A stretch of 64,000 nucleotides of DNA from Delftia tsuruhatensis (GCF_903815225.1 NZ_LR813084.1:3390501-3454500); one strand, 5' to 3'. Shown: positions 29,859-38,477, counted from the stretch's first letter. The notes: a model not told the origin generated them from the sequence alone. Numbers and translations are program-made.

Positions 29859-31034
29859 GTGTCCCTAGATACCGACCGCCTCTATGTCCTGATCGCCCCA
29901 TTGAGCATCCTGCTGCTCGGCGGCACGCTGGCCGCGTGCTGGCTGGTCCAGCGACGCCAGCGTTATCTGCTGTGGATCGCCGGAGGCTACGCCCTGGTTG
30001 CACTGGCCCTGGCCTGGCAAAGCCTGGTTCCACGGGAAGAACTGCATCGCTGGGCCGTGGCCACGGGCGCCATGTATCTGCTGGGCACCTGGTGTTTTGC
30101 GCGCTGCATGGCGGGCCGCTATGGCGTGTCGGCCTATCCCATGCTGGGCTTTCTCATTGGCGGTGTCGTCCTCGTCGCACTGTTCTACTACAGCCGCGTT
30201 CAGGTCGACCTGTGGGTGCGCGTGCACTGGCTGAACGCGGGCCTGGGCCTGCTTCAAATGCTGCCGGCACCGGGTATCTTGCGGCGCAAACCACCGCGTG
30301 ACTGGCTGGAGAGCATGCTCTACTGGTCCTACGTGGTCTTTGCCGCCTACACGGTCGCGCGGCCGCTGCTGGTGCTGGCGCTGGGCAGCGAGGACCTCGA
30401 CGAGATCACGCGCTCCATCTACTGGCTGGTGACATTGGGCAGCACGCTGGCGTTTGCCCTGCTGTTCACGCTCATGCTGCTGGCATGCACCGTGCGCGAT
30501 GTGTTCACCGCGCTGCGCGAAGAGCGCAACCGGGACTCGCTGACCAACCTGCTCAACCGTCGGGCCTTCCAGGAGGCCGCCGAACTGCGCCTGGCCAGTC
30601 CCCAGATGGCACCTGTCTCGGTGCTGATCGGCGACATCGACCACTTCAAGCATATCAATGACACCTGGGGCCATGACTGCGGTGACCGCGTGCTGCAGGC
30701 CGTGGCCAGGACTCTGACACAGCATGTGCGCAGCGACGATCTGGTATCCCGCTTCGGCGGCGAGGAGTTCGTGCTGCTGTTGATGCGCACCACCACCGAC
30801 GAGGCAGAACGCGTTGCCCAGCGCATCCGGGCGCAGCTGAGCGCGGATGGCTATGTGCTGGCCGCCGGCCAGCGAGTGACCATCAGCTTCGGCATTGCCC
30901 CCGTGGGCACCAACACCGCCTTTACCGAAGCACTGACACGGGCAGACAACCTGCTCTATGCCGCCAAGCAGGCCGGCCGGGACCGCATCCATGTGGATCC
31001 TGAAACCAGGCAGCAGGTATCGCTGACGGCATGA
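29859..31034 (+). CDS. Membrane-bound diguanylate cyclase (GGEEF)
   Basis: Putative cyclic di-GMP synthase of about 391 residues. I place the start at the GTG at 29859 (read MSLDTDRLYVLIAPLSILLL); another GTG lies two codons earlier, and no ATG is suitably placed. Six or so membrane segments occupy residues 8-210 (SILLLGGTLAACWLVQ, YLLWIAGGYALVALALAW, ending ALLFTLMLLACTVRDVF). The GGDEF domain starts near 225 (RDSLTNLLNRRAFQ) with IGDIDHFKHINDTWGHDCGD and RFGGEEFVLLL. It is the third GGDEF protein in the window. The input signal is unknown. Confidence 0.87.
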   Translation: MSLDTDRLYVLIAPLSILLLGGTLAACWLVQRRQRYLLWIAGGYALVALALAWQSLVPREELHRWAVATGAMYLLGTWCFARCMAGRYGVSAYPMLGFLIGGVVLVALFYYSRVQVDLWVRVHWLNAGLGLLQMLPAPGILRRKPPRDWLESMLYWSYVVFAAYTVARPLLVLALGSEDLDEITRSIYWLVTLGSTLAFALLFTLMLLACTVRDVFTALREERNRDSLTNLLNRRAFQEAAELRLASPQMAPVSVLIGDIDHFKHINDTWGHDCGDRVLQAVARTLTQHVRSDDLVSRFGGEEFVLLLMRTTTDEAERVAQRIRAQLSADGYVLAAGQRVTISFGIAPVGTNTAFTEALTRADNLLYAAKQAGRDRIHVDPETRQQVSLTA

Positions 31035-31295
31035 CCCGCCGTGGCACCGGCCCGGCGCCCTCCTGGGAGCACCGCTGCTGGCGGCGTTGCGCCAGCCATC
31101 CGCGCGGCGGCAGCCTCAGGCGCTGCCCGAATGCCTTGGAAACTGTCGATGCACATGCAAAGACCTGTTCACCAGCCATGCCAAAGTTGCCTTCGACATG
31201 CGCGTGGATTTCCCGGTGGTGAAGCTTCGCCGATCCGCCCATGCCTGGGACGGGTCACGCACAGCCTCCCGACGCCTGGCGCATAGGCCCCATGC

Positions 31296-32597
31296 TCAAT
31301 CCTCGTTGGTCCATTCCACGCGCGCACCCAGGCTGCGCAGGTTCTCGACAAAATGCGGATGCGCGCGGCGGATGGGCGTGGCGTTGCGGATTTCAGAGCG
31401 GCCTTCGATGCTGCTGGCCACCATGAACAACGCAATGGCCACGCGGATGATGTAGGGGCTCTCCACCACAGCCGGCGTCAGCGGGTTGCCCCCGAAGGTG
31501 ACCACACGGTGCGGATCGGAGGAAAACACATGGGCGCCGAACTTGGACAGCTCTCCCGTCCAGCCCAGCGCTCCGTCATAGATCTTGTTCCAGAACAGCG
31601 CATTGCCCTGGGCATGCACGCCCAAGGCGATGAAGATAGGCAGCAGATCCACCGGGAAATAGGGCCAGGGCGCCGCCTCGACCTTGGTGAGCACATTGCT
31701 GGTGAACGGCGTCTGTACCTTCAGCGGCCCGTTGCGCAGTGCGCGCGACCAGCCGTCCCGATGCTCGACCTGGACACCGAACTTGGCGAAGGTCCGATCG
31801 ATCAGGGGAAAGTTGCCTGGCGTGCTGTTGCGGACCTGCACATCACCACCCGTGATGGCACCAAGAGCGAGGAAGGTGGTGATCTCATGGAAATCCTCCT
31901 CGAACGTGAACTCGCCCCCGCCCAGCGCAGTGCCACCGCGCACCGTGAGCCGCGAGGTGCCGATGCCGTCGATATCGGCGCCCATCATGACCATGAAACG
32001 GCAAAACTCCTGTACATGAGGCTCGCAGGCGGCGTTGGTCAGAACGGACTCTCCCTGCGCCGCGACAGCGCACAGCACGAAGTTCTCCGTGGCGGTGACG
32101 GATGCATAGTCCAGCCAGTGGCGTACGGGCATGAGCGCAGCGGACCGGCGGATCAGCAGCGAGCCGCTGGTCCGCTCCACCTCTCCGCCGAAGGAGCGGA
32201 AGATGTCCACGTGCGGGTCGATCTCGCGCACACCCAGCGTGCACCCCTTGACGTTGTCCTCCAGGCGGGCAACGCCGAAGCGCGCCAGTAGCGGAGGAAC
32301 CAGCATGATGGAGGAGCGCATCTCCTCGGGCAGGCGGTGCGAGGACGCATCGAAATGCGTGTCGCGGTGGTGCAGGCGCAGCGTGCGCGTGTCTTCGTCC
32401 AGCCGCACCTCGCTGCCCAGCGTGCGGAAGATGTCGAGGATCTTGCGCACATCCGTGATGTCCGGCACCCCGTGCAGCAGCAGCGGCTGATCGGTCAGCA
32501 GCGTCGCGCACAGTATGGGCAACACGGCATTCTTGTTGGCGGAGGGGACGACGCGGCCGCGCAGAGGCGTGCCGCCGTGGACGATGAGGTTGGACAT
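31296..32597 (-). CDS. MurA-like UDP-N-acetylglucosamine enolpyruvyl transferase family protein
   Basis: EPSP-synthase-fold protein of the MurA family, 433 residues from the ATG at 32597 (MSNLIVHGGTPLRGRVVPSA). The substrate pocket segment SANKNAVLPILCATLLT resembles MurA's SGAKNAALPIL. The reactive-loop cysteine is kept in KGCTLGVREIDPH, aligning with MurA Cys115 (GCAIGARPVDLH). Other segments: TATENFVLCAVAA, SRLTVRGG and a C-terminal HFVENLRSLGARVEW. It stands alone, away from cell-wall genes, and diverges from typical MurA, so it may be a second copy or an enolpyruvyl transferase of another pathway (as in NikO). True MurA function is not proven. Confidence 0.8.
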   Translation of the reverse strand: MSNLIVHGGTPLRGRVVPSANKNAVLPILCATLLTDQPLLLHGVPDITDVRKILDIFRTLGSEVRLDEDTRTLRLHHRDTHFDASSHRLPEEMRSSIMLVPPLLARFGVARLEDNVKGCTLGVREIDPHVDIFRSFGGEVERTSGSLLIRRSAALMPVRHWLDYASVTATENFVLCAVAAQGESVLTNAACEPHVQEFCRFMVMMGADIDGIGTSRLTVRGGTALGGGEFTFEEDFHEITTFLALGAITGGDVQVRNSTPGNFPLIDRTFAKFGVQVEHRDGWSRALRNGPLKVQTPFTSNVLTKVEAAPWPYFPVDLLPIFIALGVHAQGNALFWNKIYDGALGWTGELSKFGAHVFSSDPHRVVTFGGNPLTPAVVESPYIIRVAIALFMVASSIEGRSEIRNATPIRRAHPHFVENLRSLGARVEWTNED

Positions 32598-32717
32598 GGG
32601 GATGCAGCAAAGGCAGCGGTGGGACAACACCCGATTCTAGGGTTGCCGGACCCTGCCCCGACCCCGACTCAGGCCCCGGGAAGGCGCTGTTTCAACAGGT
32701 TGCCTTTGAGGACAGCC

Positions 32718-33203
32718 TCAGCTCGTGACTTCAAGGCCTTCCCGGGCATAGACGATGAAGCCACGATGCTCGGCAACGCGGTCATACAGGGCACGCCCAG
32801 CCTCATTGGACGCCTGTGTCTGCCAATAGACCCGGCGCGCACCGGCTTGTGCCGCCTGCGCATAGACGGCCTGTATGAGCGATCTGCCTATGCCCTGTTT
32901 GCGCCGGCGCGTGTCGGCATACAGGTCCTGGAGGTAGCACACCGGCTCCAGCCGCGTGGTGCTGCGATGGAACAGGTAATGGGCCAGCCCTACCAGCTCG
33001 CCCTCGCTTTCGGCCACCAGTGCGAAAACCGGCTCCAGGGGGTTGAGGAAGCGCTGCCACGTCGCCTGGGTGATCTGGTCGGGCAGAGCCGTCTCCCCGC
33101 TTCGACCGTAAAAGGCGTTGTAGCCCTGCCAAAGAGGAAGCCAGCCAGGCTTGTCTGCCTGGGTAACGCAACGGATCTGAAGAGGGGCGATGGCGGAAGG
33201 CAT
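32718..33203 (-). CDS. GNAT family N-acetyltransferase
   Basis: 161-residue acetyltransferase from the ATG at 33203 (MPSAIAPLQIRCVTQADKPG). The acetyl-CoA site motif A is LYADTRRRKQGIGRSLI, with the R-x-x-G-x-G/A pattern (RKQGIG), preceded by the beta-4 strand LEPVCYLQD. The C-terminal part has VYWQTQASNEAGRALYDRVAE, typical of GNATs acting on small molecules or amines. It is on the same strand as the MurA-like gene, which lies 120 bases further along. The substrate is unknown. Confidence 0.88.
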   Translation of the reverse strand: MPSAIAPLQIRCVTQADKPGWLPLWQGYNAFYGRSGETALPDQITQATWQRFLNPLEPVFALVAESEGELVGLAHYLFHRSTTRLEPVCYLQDLYADTRRRKQGIGRSLIQAVYAQAAQAGARRVYWQTQASNEAGRALYDRVAEHRGFIVYAREGLEVTS

Positions 33204-33457
33204 GTAACTCCTGGCTGGATGCGGGTTGATCGTCTGATCAGGAAATTCTAAGGAAGCAGCAGCCCCTGTGTCAGGCGGTTTGCTTTGCCTCATCGCCGAC
33301 AACATCCGCGCCAGACACAGACACACCGTATCGAATTGGCCTACATGCAACCTCAAACCTGACCCGCACCGCAACACCGTGCAACGAATTGAAATCACTG
33401 GCATCAAAGTGGCGCTTGCGGGCAAGCGCTTGTGCCGAACCTCTTCGGAGATACAAG

Positions 33458-33643
33458 ATGCGTCGAATCGTTCCTGCCGAGACTTTCAACCCCGACCCGG
33501 ATGCGCGCTACCACCGCAGCCTGCTGGAGGCCTTTCCCGTTCGCGGGAGCTCGCAGCTGCTGCTGTTGCAGTCGCGACCCCGATCCTGGCGGCGATGCCT
33601 GAGCGCCATCGGACAGATGTTTCAGGGCCGCCGGGGCGATTGA
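33458..33643 (+). CDS. 61-residue basic protein of unknown function
   Basis: Small ORF beginning MRRIVPAETFNPDPDARYHR with GGAGATACAAG as ribosome-binding site. It is Arg-rich toward the end (RPRSWRRCLSAIGQMFQGRR). A second small ORF follows after 16 bases, with its own Shine-Dalgarno, suggesting a two-gene small-protein operon ahead of the Ntn hydrolase gene. No family recognised. Confidence 0.5.
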   Translation: MRRIVPAETFNPDPDARYHRSLLEAFPVRGSSQLLLLQSRPRSWRRCLSAIGQMFQGRRGD

Positions 33644-33659
33644 GGTCAGGGAGCACGCA

Positions 33660-33758
33660 ATGCATCACATATTCCTCGTCTTTCTCTGGTCCGCGATGTC
33701 CGCCCTCTCGTTTGCCATAGCCCTGCTGGCCAGCCCGATTTTCCAGGGTGGAATCTGA
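33660..33758 (+). CDS. 32-residue membrane peptide
   Basis: Tiny ORF (MHHIFLVFLWSAMSALSFAI, then ALLASPIFQGGI) preceded by GGTCAGGGAGCACGCA. Almost the whole chain is one hydrophobic helix (residues 4-26). It lies 16 bases after the 61-residue ORF. Tiny single-span peptides of this kind are often regulators or subunits of larger membrane complexes; no partner is evident here. It is too short for usual callers. Confidence 0.5.
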   Translation: MHHIFLVFLWSAMSALSFAIALLASPIFQGGI

Positions 33759-33883
33759 TGAGCACGTGCCCGATGACACCATCGCTGAGACCGGATTTTC
33801 CGAAGAACGGATTTTTCTGACTTGACTGCCATTCATCGTCGCTTAGACTGGCGCCGCTTCATTGCACTTTCAGGGAGTCACTC

Positions 33884-34960
33884 TTGAAAAAAAGCAGATT
33901 GCGAATCCGCCCCCTCGCGGGCGCCATGTTGCTGGGCCTTGCCGGCACGGCCGCATTGTCCGGTGCTTTGGCATGCACGCGCCTCGTGTTTCTCGGAGCC
34001 AATGGCCAAGTGGTGACGGCCCGGTCCATGGACTGGAAAAGCGATATCGTCAGCAATCTCTGGGTACTGCCCCGCGGCATGGAGCGCACAGGGCAGGCCG
34101 GCCCCAACTCGCTGCGCTGGATCTCCAAGTACGGCAGCGTGGTCACCTCCGGCTACGACGTCTCCACCACGGACGGCGTCAACGAGGCGGGCTTGAATGC
34201 CAACCTGCTATGGCTGGTAGAGTCCGAATATCCGGCGTTCGGTGCCGACAGCAAGCCAGGGCTGACCATCGCGGCCTGGGCCCAATACGTGCTCGACAAC
34301 TTTGCCACGGTGCAAGAGGCCGTTTCGACCCTGGAAAAGGAGCCTTTCACCATCGTCTCCGACAACGTTCCCGGAGAAAATCGCCTCACGACTTTGCACC
34401 TGTCGATGTCGGATGCCAGCGGCGACAGTGCCATCATCGAATACATCAACGGTCGGCAGGTGATACACCACAGTCGTGAGTACCAGGTCATGACCAACTC
34501 TCCGGTATTCGAGCAGCAACTGGCACTCAACGCCTACTGGAAGCAGGTGGGCGGCACCACGATGCTGCCCGGCACCAACCGTGCCGCAGACCGGTTCGCC
34601 AGGGCCTCTTTCTATGTCGACGCCATCCCCAAGAGCCAGGATCCGAACAAGGCTCTGGCCAGCGTCTTCAGCGTGATCCGCAACGCTTCGGTTCCCTACG
34701 GGCTCAACACACCGCAAGAGCCCAACATTTCATCGACACGCTGGAGAACCGTGTTCGACCACCAGCGCAAGCTGTACTTCTTCGAATCAGCCCTGACCCC
34801 CAATACCTTCTGGGTTGATCTCAAGGTCCTGGACTTCAGCAAGGAATCAGGCAAGGTGCTCAAGCTGGACCTTGGCCCGGACCAGAACCACACCTTCTCG
34901 GGAGATGCCACGCGCCAGTTCCAGCCCTCCGCGCCCTTCAGGTTCCTCGGGATTGGATGA
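33884..34960 (+). CDS. Choloylglycine hydrolase / penicillin V acylase family, exported (linear amide C-N hydrolase)
   Basis: Ntn hydrolase cleaving linear amide bonds; members act on bile salts, penicillin V or acyl-homoserine lactones. The start is TTG at 33884 with CAGGGAG seven bases upstream, giving 358 residues and a clear signal peptide (MLLGLAGTAALSGALA). Cleavage after ALA exposes Cys31 as the nucleophile, in ACTRLVF. Arg47 and Asp50 (TARSMDW) stand at +16 and +19 from it, the same spacing as Cys1-Arg17-Asp20 of penicillin V acylase. The acyl substrate is unknown. It is a periplasmic enzyme, of a different fold class from the acylase at 19087-21534. Confidence 0.9.
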   Translation: MKKSRLRIRPLAGAMLLGLAGTAALSGALACTRLVFLGANGQVVTARSMDWKSDIVSNLWVLPRGMERTGQAGPNSLRWISKYGSVVTSGYDVSTTDGVNEAGLNANLLWLVESEYPAFGADSKPGLTIAAWAQYVLDNFATVQEAVSTLEKEPFTIVSDNVPGENRLTTLHLSMSDASGDSAIIEYINGRQVIHHSREYQVMTNSPVFEQQLALNAYWKQVGGTTMLPGTNRAADRFARASFYVDAIPKSQDPNKALASVFSVIRNASVPYGLNTPQEPNISSTRWRTVFDHQRKLYFFESALTPNTFWVDLKVLDFSKESGKVLKLDLGPDQNHTFSGDATRQFQPSAPFRFLGIG

Positions 34961-35116
34961 GCACATGACCACCAGCCCGGCCTCGGCCAAGTCGATGACA
35001 ATCTATGTCAATTCATCCATAGCCCAAGGCTAAGGTAGGCCGATAATTCCAGCATTCGTGTGAAATGTGAGCAGGGGCGCCTTGATGGCCGCCCCATGTT
35101 GCTGGAGGATCGGTAG

Positions 35117-35299
35117 ATGAGCGCCCCCGAAATCGAGGCCATAGATGAGCGGCTGAGGAAGCTGCGGGCCGATGAGGCGCTGGCGACGGAGCAACTGCGG
35201 GAAGTGCTCGCACGCAGGGAACAGCTTGAGCATCGCCGGGCCATGATCCAGGGAGCCATACAGGTTCTCGAGGAGATGCGCCGGGAGCTTGCGCAATGA
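35117..35299 (+). CDS. 60-residue coiled-coil protein, copy 1
   Basis: Short, highly charged, all-helical protein starting MSAPEIEAIDERLRKLRADE, with GGAGGATCGGTAG as ribosome-binding site. The heptad-like pattern of Leu/Ala with Glu/Arg over nearly its full length predicts a coiled coil. A paralogue with the same opening (MSAPDIRALEDMLDHLRAKK) lies at 44215-44406. The stop overlaps the next start by 4 bases, so it is translationally coupled to a small membrane protein. Function unknown; an antitoxin-like or structural role would be speculation. Confidence 0.65.
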   Translation: MSAPEIEAIDERLRKLRADEALATEQLREVLARREQLEHRRAMIQGAIQVLEEMRRELAQ

Positions 35300-35535
35300 A
35301 TGGGCGCAATTCCTCTGCCGCCCAGGCCCCGTCCTCCAACCAGCCGCAGCCAGGCTCCGCGGACTGGCTGACAAGAATTGCAGCGCTGGACTCCGTGGAA
35401 GCACCGTGCATCCGCCAGCACTCGCGCGCTCGCACGAAATGGCATGCAGCAGTCACCATTGCCGCGACCGTCATATTGATCACGCTGCTGGCCACCTCGC
35501 TCGCGGTTGCAGCGCAATTGCTGTGGGCGGCATAG
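35296..35535 (+). CDS. 79-residue single-span membrane protein
   Basis: Starts MNGRNSSAAQAPSSNQPQPG, a hydrophilic N-terminal half of about 48 residues, followed by one strong membrane helix (AAVTIAATVILITLLATSLAVAAQLL) at the C-terminus. The ATGA overlap with the coiled-coil ORF upstream indicates co-translation. The orientation suggests a C-tail anchored protein with a cytosolic head. No family recognised. Confidence 0.6.
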   Translation: MNGRNSSAAQAPSSNQPQPGSADWLTRIAALDSVEAPCIRQHSRARTKWHAAVTIAATVILITLLATSLAVAAQLLWAA

Positions 35536-35740
35536 CAACGGAACCAGGTCGTCAGCACTGTGCGCTCAGCCACAGCCGACTTCCCCCATCCTCACAGATA
35601 CGCCACCTTTGCTCCTGGACACGGCACCGACGCACTGGCGAAGCAGACCTCGTGCGACACCTCAGCGAGGCTCCGGCTGACCCACGCCTGCACGGCCGCC
35701 CGGCCCAATGCCATCAGGAACAGCAACGCAAAGGAACATC

Positions 35741-35938
35741 ATGCGCAGTCCCAAGAAAGGCCGCGAGCCGATCAGGCTCTCGGACCTTGCCCCTGCCATC
35801 GTCTGCATCCAGTGCGAGCAGGAAAAGCCCGCCGCAGGTGCCCGCCGTTTCCACTCATGGCATGTGTGCCGCGACTGCTCGCAGAAACTGGCAGAGCTTC
35901 CGTCGGCCCCTGCTTCGATGACGCTGCCAGTACATTGA
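35741..35938 (+). CDS. 65-residue protein with two CxxC pairs
   Basis: Small ORF MRSPKKGREPIRLSDLAPAI with AAAGGAACATC as ribosome-binding site. CIQC near residue 22 and CRDC near residue 43 are 17 residues apart, which suits a small zinc-ribbon or zinc-finger fold. A basic N-terminus could contact nucleic acid. No known family recognised. It stands alone between unrelated small ORFs. Confidence 0.55.
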   Translation: MRSPKKGREPIRLSDLAPAIVCIQCEQEKPAAGARRFHSWHVCRDCSQKLAELPSAPASMTLPVH

Positions 35939-36581
35939 CGACTGCCGCTGCCCGGCGGCCCACTGCCGGCTCGACGCCCACAGAGGCAGGCATCATTTCA
36001 GAGCTTCACCGCACGTGTCGCGATGGACAGTGGCAAGTAGCAAGCGACCGCCAGGCGCTGGGAATGATGGTGCATGACTTGCTGCCCCATGCCCCTGTGG
36101 ATCGCCGTGGATGCGAATGACCCCTCGTCCTTCATGCCCTTTGACCAGGGCCACGTGGATGCGCTTCTCGCGGATCCGGCATGGCACGGCCACGCCATTG
36201 GCACCTCGCTGGTTCGGCATGGCCGTTGCCCCCTAGGAGGACCGCCGATGACAACGAGCACAATGACCGGGTCATCGTGTCCTTCGAAAAAATGGATTCA
36301 TGCGCACAGGCCGCTCACCCCCTTGACGGGCAAGGGCGGCCTTGACCGCTCATCCATCTGCAGCACCTGGTAGCTCCTTCTTCGGCTTGACCCAGACGCT
36401 GCAACCAACTGGCAGGAATGCACAAATGCTGCCAGCCTGGATCAGAGCCTCATCCTTGAGCCCCCATTCGCAAAGGTCGTCGAGAATCGCTGTACACCCT
36501 CACAGCCTGTCAAAGACTCCATATTGTTGGCATGCACACCAAGACATAGCATTCAACCACCTGAAACGGTGTGGAGATGTC
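35939..36581. other. Region of about 640 bases without a supported gene
   Basis: Several overlapping ORFs exist, but none combines a good start, hydrophobic or domain pattern, and a sensible length. A perfect AGGAGG at 36235-36240 lies seven bases before an ATG at 36248 whose product (41 residues, MTTSTMTGSSCPSKKW...) has no recognisable character. The stretch may contain decayed coding DNA. Confidence 0.4.
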
Positions 36582-36899
36582 ATGGCAGATCCCGATGAAC
36601 CCCGTGAACTGCGCTCACAGAGCTGGCTATCGCTCAAGGGCGTTGATGTGCCTTCGCTGGACATGGGCCCAATCTGTGCGGTTGTCGTATTGCTGTTGAC
36701 TAGCGCGGCAGCGATGACCATGCTGCTCAAGACTTGGAAAGAGCAGCCGCGGGAGCAGCTGTACAGCAGACACGCCTTTCTCGCCGTTGGCCGGCCACAT
36801 CCACAGCAAGGCTCGATGGCCGGGGTACAGAAAGAGCAGCAATGGGCACCGCCGCTTAGAACGGTTTCAAGCAGTGAAACGCTTCTTGCCAGCAGATAG
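36582..36899 (+). CDS. Putative 105-residue membrane protein
   Basis: ORF from the ATG at 36582 (MADPDEPRELRSQSWLSLKG) with GTGGAGATGTC upstream. One hydrophobic segment lies at about 31-50 (PICAVVVLLLTSAAAMTMLL), flanked by a charged C-terminal half. No family recognised. The longer reading from 36342 lacks a start signal. Coding status is plausible but not certain. Confidence 0.45.
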   Translation: MADPDEPRELRSQSWLSLKGVDVPSLDMGPICAVVVLLLTSAAAMTMLLKTWKEQPREQLYSRHAFLAVGRPHPQQGSMAGVQKEQQWAPPLRTVSSSETLLASR

Positions 36900-37061
36900 G
36901 CCGCTGCCAGCCTGCCGCCAAGACACAGGACGTATCCGCTCAACGCGACCCGCCAGGACGCAGGGAGGGGCTTCGTGGATGGTCTCAGCTGCGGGAAATG
37001 TATCCCGGCCGACACGCCAACTCCATCAACGAGCAGCACCTCCAACCTGCTGACCCACAAA

Positions 37062-37084
37062 GAAAAAGCCCGCAACTGCGGGCC
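37062..37084 (-). terminator. Intrinsic terminator of H-NS family gene copy 2
   Basis: Forward-strand GCCCGCA (37068-37074) and TGCGGGC (37077-37083) form a stem. On the minus strand it is followed by a T run (complement of AAAAA at 37063-37067), just past the stop of the H-NS family gene. Confidence 0.85.
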
Positions 37085-37089
37085 TTCTT

Positions 37090-37374
37090 TCAGATCTCGA
37101 ACGCAGTCCGGTCCTTGCCGTTGATCCAGTTCGGCGGCTTGCCGCGGCCGGTCCAGGTAGCGCCCGTGGCAGGGTCGCGGTACTTCGCAACGCCCACGCT
37201 GCCAGAGGCCTTGCGTTTGCCGGCGCCGAACAGGTCCTCCTGCGTCAGTTCGTACTGCCTGACCAACTCTCGCACCTGGGCAATCGCGGTTCCTTTTTCG
37301 ACTTTCAGGACCTCAGCAATCTTGGCTTCGATCTCGGCTCTCTGCTGGAGGAGCGTCTTGTAATCAACTGTCAT
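37090..37374 (-). CDS. H-NS family nucleoid-associated protein, copy 2
   Basis: 94-residue paralogue of the protein at 27093-27383. It has the same coiled-coil start (MTVDYKTLLQQRAEIEAKI) and DNA-binding motif YRDPATGATWTGRGKPPNWI. The middle differs (ELTQEDLFGAGKRKASGS), with a basic linker. It lies in the accessory stretch on the edge of AT-rich DNA and may serve to silence it or act as a rival to the chromosomal copy. A terminator follows directly. Confidence 0.9.
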   Translation of the reverse strand: MTVDYKTLLQQRAEIEAKIAEVLKVEKGTAIAQVRELVRQYELTQEDLFGAGKRKASGSVGVAKYRDPATGATWTGRGKPPNWINGKDRTAFEI

Positions 37375-37644
37375 GGCTTTCTCATGGGTTGTATGCTAGC
37401 GATATGACATTCTATGCAGAAAATGACGTCTGTCGGATATGAACCATGACGATGGAGGGGCAGGAGGCAAGTCCAGGCCGGTTCAACGCCCTACCGCAAG
37501 CAGGGTCATGCACTTGCAGCGCATGGCCGGAGTCCGTCCAGACAACATCGACATGCGCAGAAGTCACTGCCGGCGGAGCCTGTCGTGCCGCACACCGCAA
37601 GACCACAAAGTCGATGCAGCCAGGCAAAAAAAACGCAGGCAGCA

Positions 37645-38037
37645 TCAATTTTTCAAGATCACGGCACTCATATATTCTTTGATGTCTCGAAAATCCTTGT
37701 AAGTCCAGGCATGCGGTGGCAATTTGATGGCATTCTCCCTCAAGGTTTTCGGCATGAGATCTCCGTTGGGGCAGAGCATGATCGAAGAGACGATCACACC
37801 TGGATAATCATCCAACCTGCGCTTGAATGAGGCAGTTATGAGATCAGGGGTTGGCGGGATGCTCTTATTCGCCAGGCACTTGGCGGCTTTCATAGCCTCC
37901 CCGTGACACATCGCACATCTTGCAATAAAAATCCTCTTGCCGTTGATGTCATCTCCCGAAACCGTTCATCACAAATAGCATCAGTGGCATCGATATAAAA
38001 TCAAGACACAAACACCAGGCTATTTTTTGAATTTCAC
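37645..38037 (-). pseudogene. c-type cytochrome gene apparently broken by two compensating frameshifts
   Basis: On the minus strand the body reads DDINGKRIFIARCAMCHG, with a CxxCH heme motif, and continues for about 90 residues to a possible Met ligand (GDLMPK) and a YKDFRDIKEYM helix typical of small cytochromes c. No start in that frame precedes the heme motif, because a TGA lies upstream. A signal-peptide-like stretch (IAWCLCLDFISMPLMLFVMN) sits directly before it in another frame, behind an AGGAGG and a GTG at 38037 that opens with VKFKK. Joining the parts needs one extra base at the A6 run (38023-38028) and one base less at GGG (37955-37957). The region is distinctly AT-rich and probably acquired. 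Two sequencing errors are the alternative. Confidence 0.5.
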
Positions 38038-38270
38038 AACACCTCCTGAAATTTAAAGGAAAATCATGAATTAGAACTCAAAGCATTTGAGGAGTTCAGC
38101 CATCTACCAGCTTCTTTCCATGCACCACAAGACGTTCCAGGCTGGACCCACAAGCCTTGCCAACTTCGGCTTTTGGACCGCACTCAAAGCGGGCATCAAG
38201 CTGCTATGGCAGCGATGCGCCTGTTGGGGCCGATGAGCGCTCGGATACGGCTCACGGCACAATGCAACGC

Positions 38271-38477
38271 ATGAGACTGATTCTGCTACTGGTCATTGCC
38301 GCAACCCTGGCTTACGGTGCGGCCCATGTTTCCACCATCCGTCTGGGTGAGCGCGCCACTGGCGGCTACGACGGAAAATCAACGGCAACCCCGGAAGATG
38401 TCTTGCGGGCCGAGCAACTGGCCAGAGAGGCAGCGGAGGCAGCTACCAAGGCCAGCATTCGCGCGGCCGAACAATGA
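38271..38477 (+). CDS. Small exported or anchored protein with GERATGGYDG motif, copy 1
   Basis: 68-residue protein MRLILLLVIAATLAYGAAHV, with an N-terminal hydrophobic helix (residues 2-18). The core RLGERATGGYDGKS follows, then an Ala/Glu-rich helix (AEQLAREAAEAATKA). A clear paralogue lies at 43560-43763. The upstream sequence ACGGCACAATG is identical in both copies and lies about eight bases before the ATG, leaving no room for a Shine-Dalgarno. An in-frame ATG at 38262 is a less likely start because the paralogue begins at MRF. No known family recognised. Confidence 0.6.
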   Translation: MRLILLLVIAATLAYGAAHVSTIRLGERATGGYDGKSTATPEDVLRAEQLAREAAEAATKASIRAAEQ

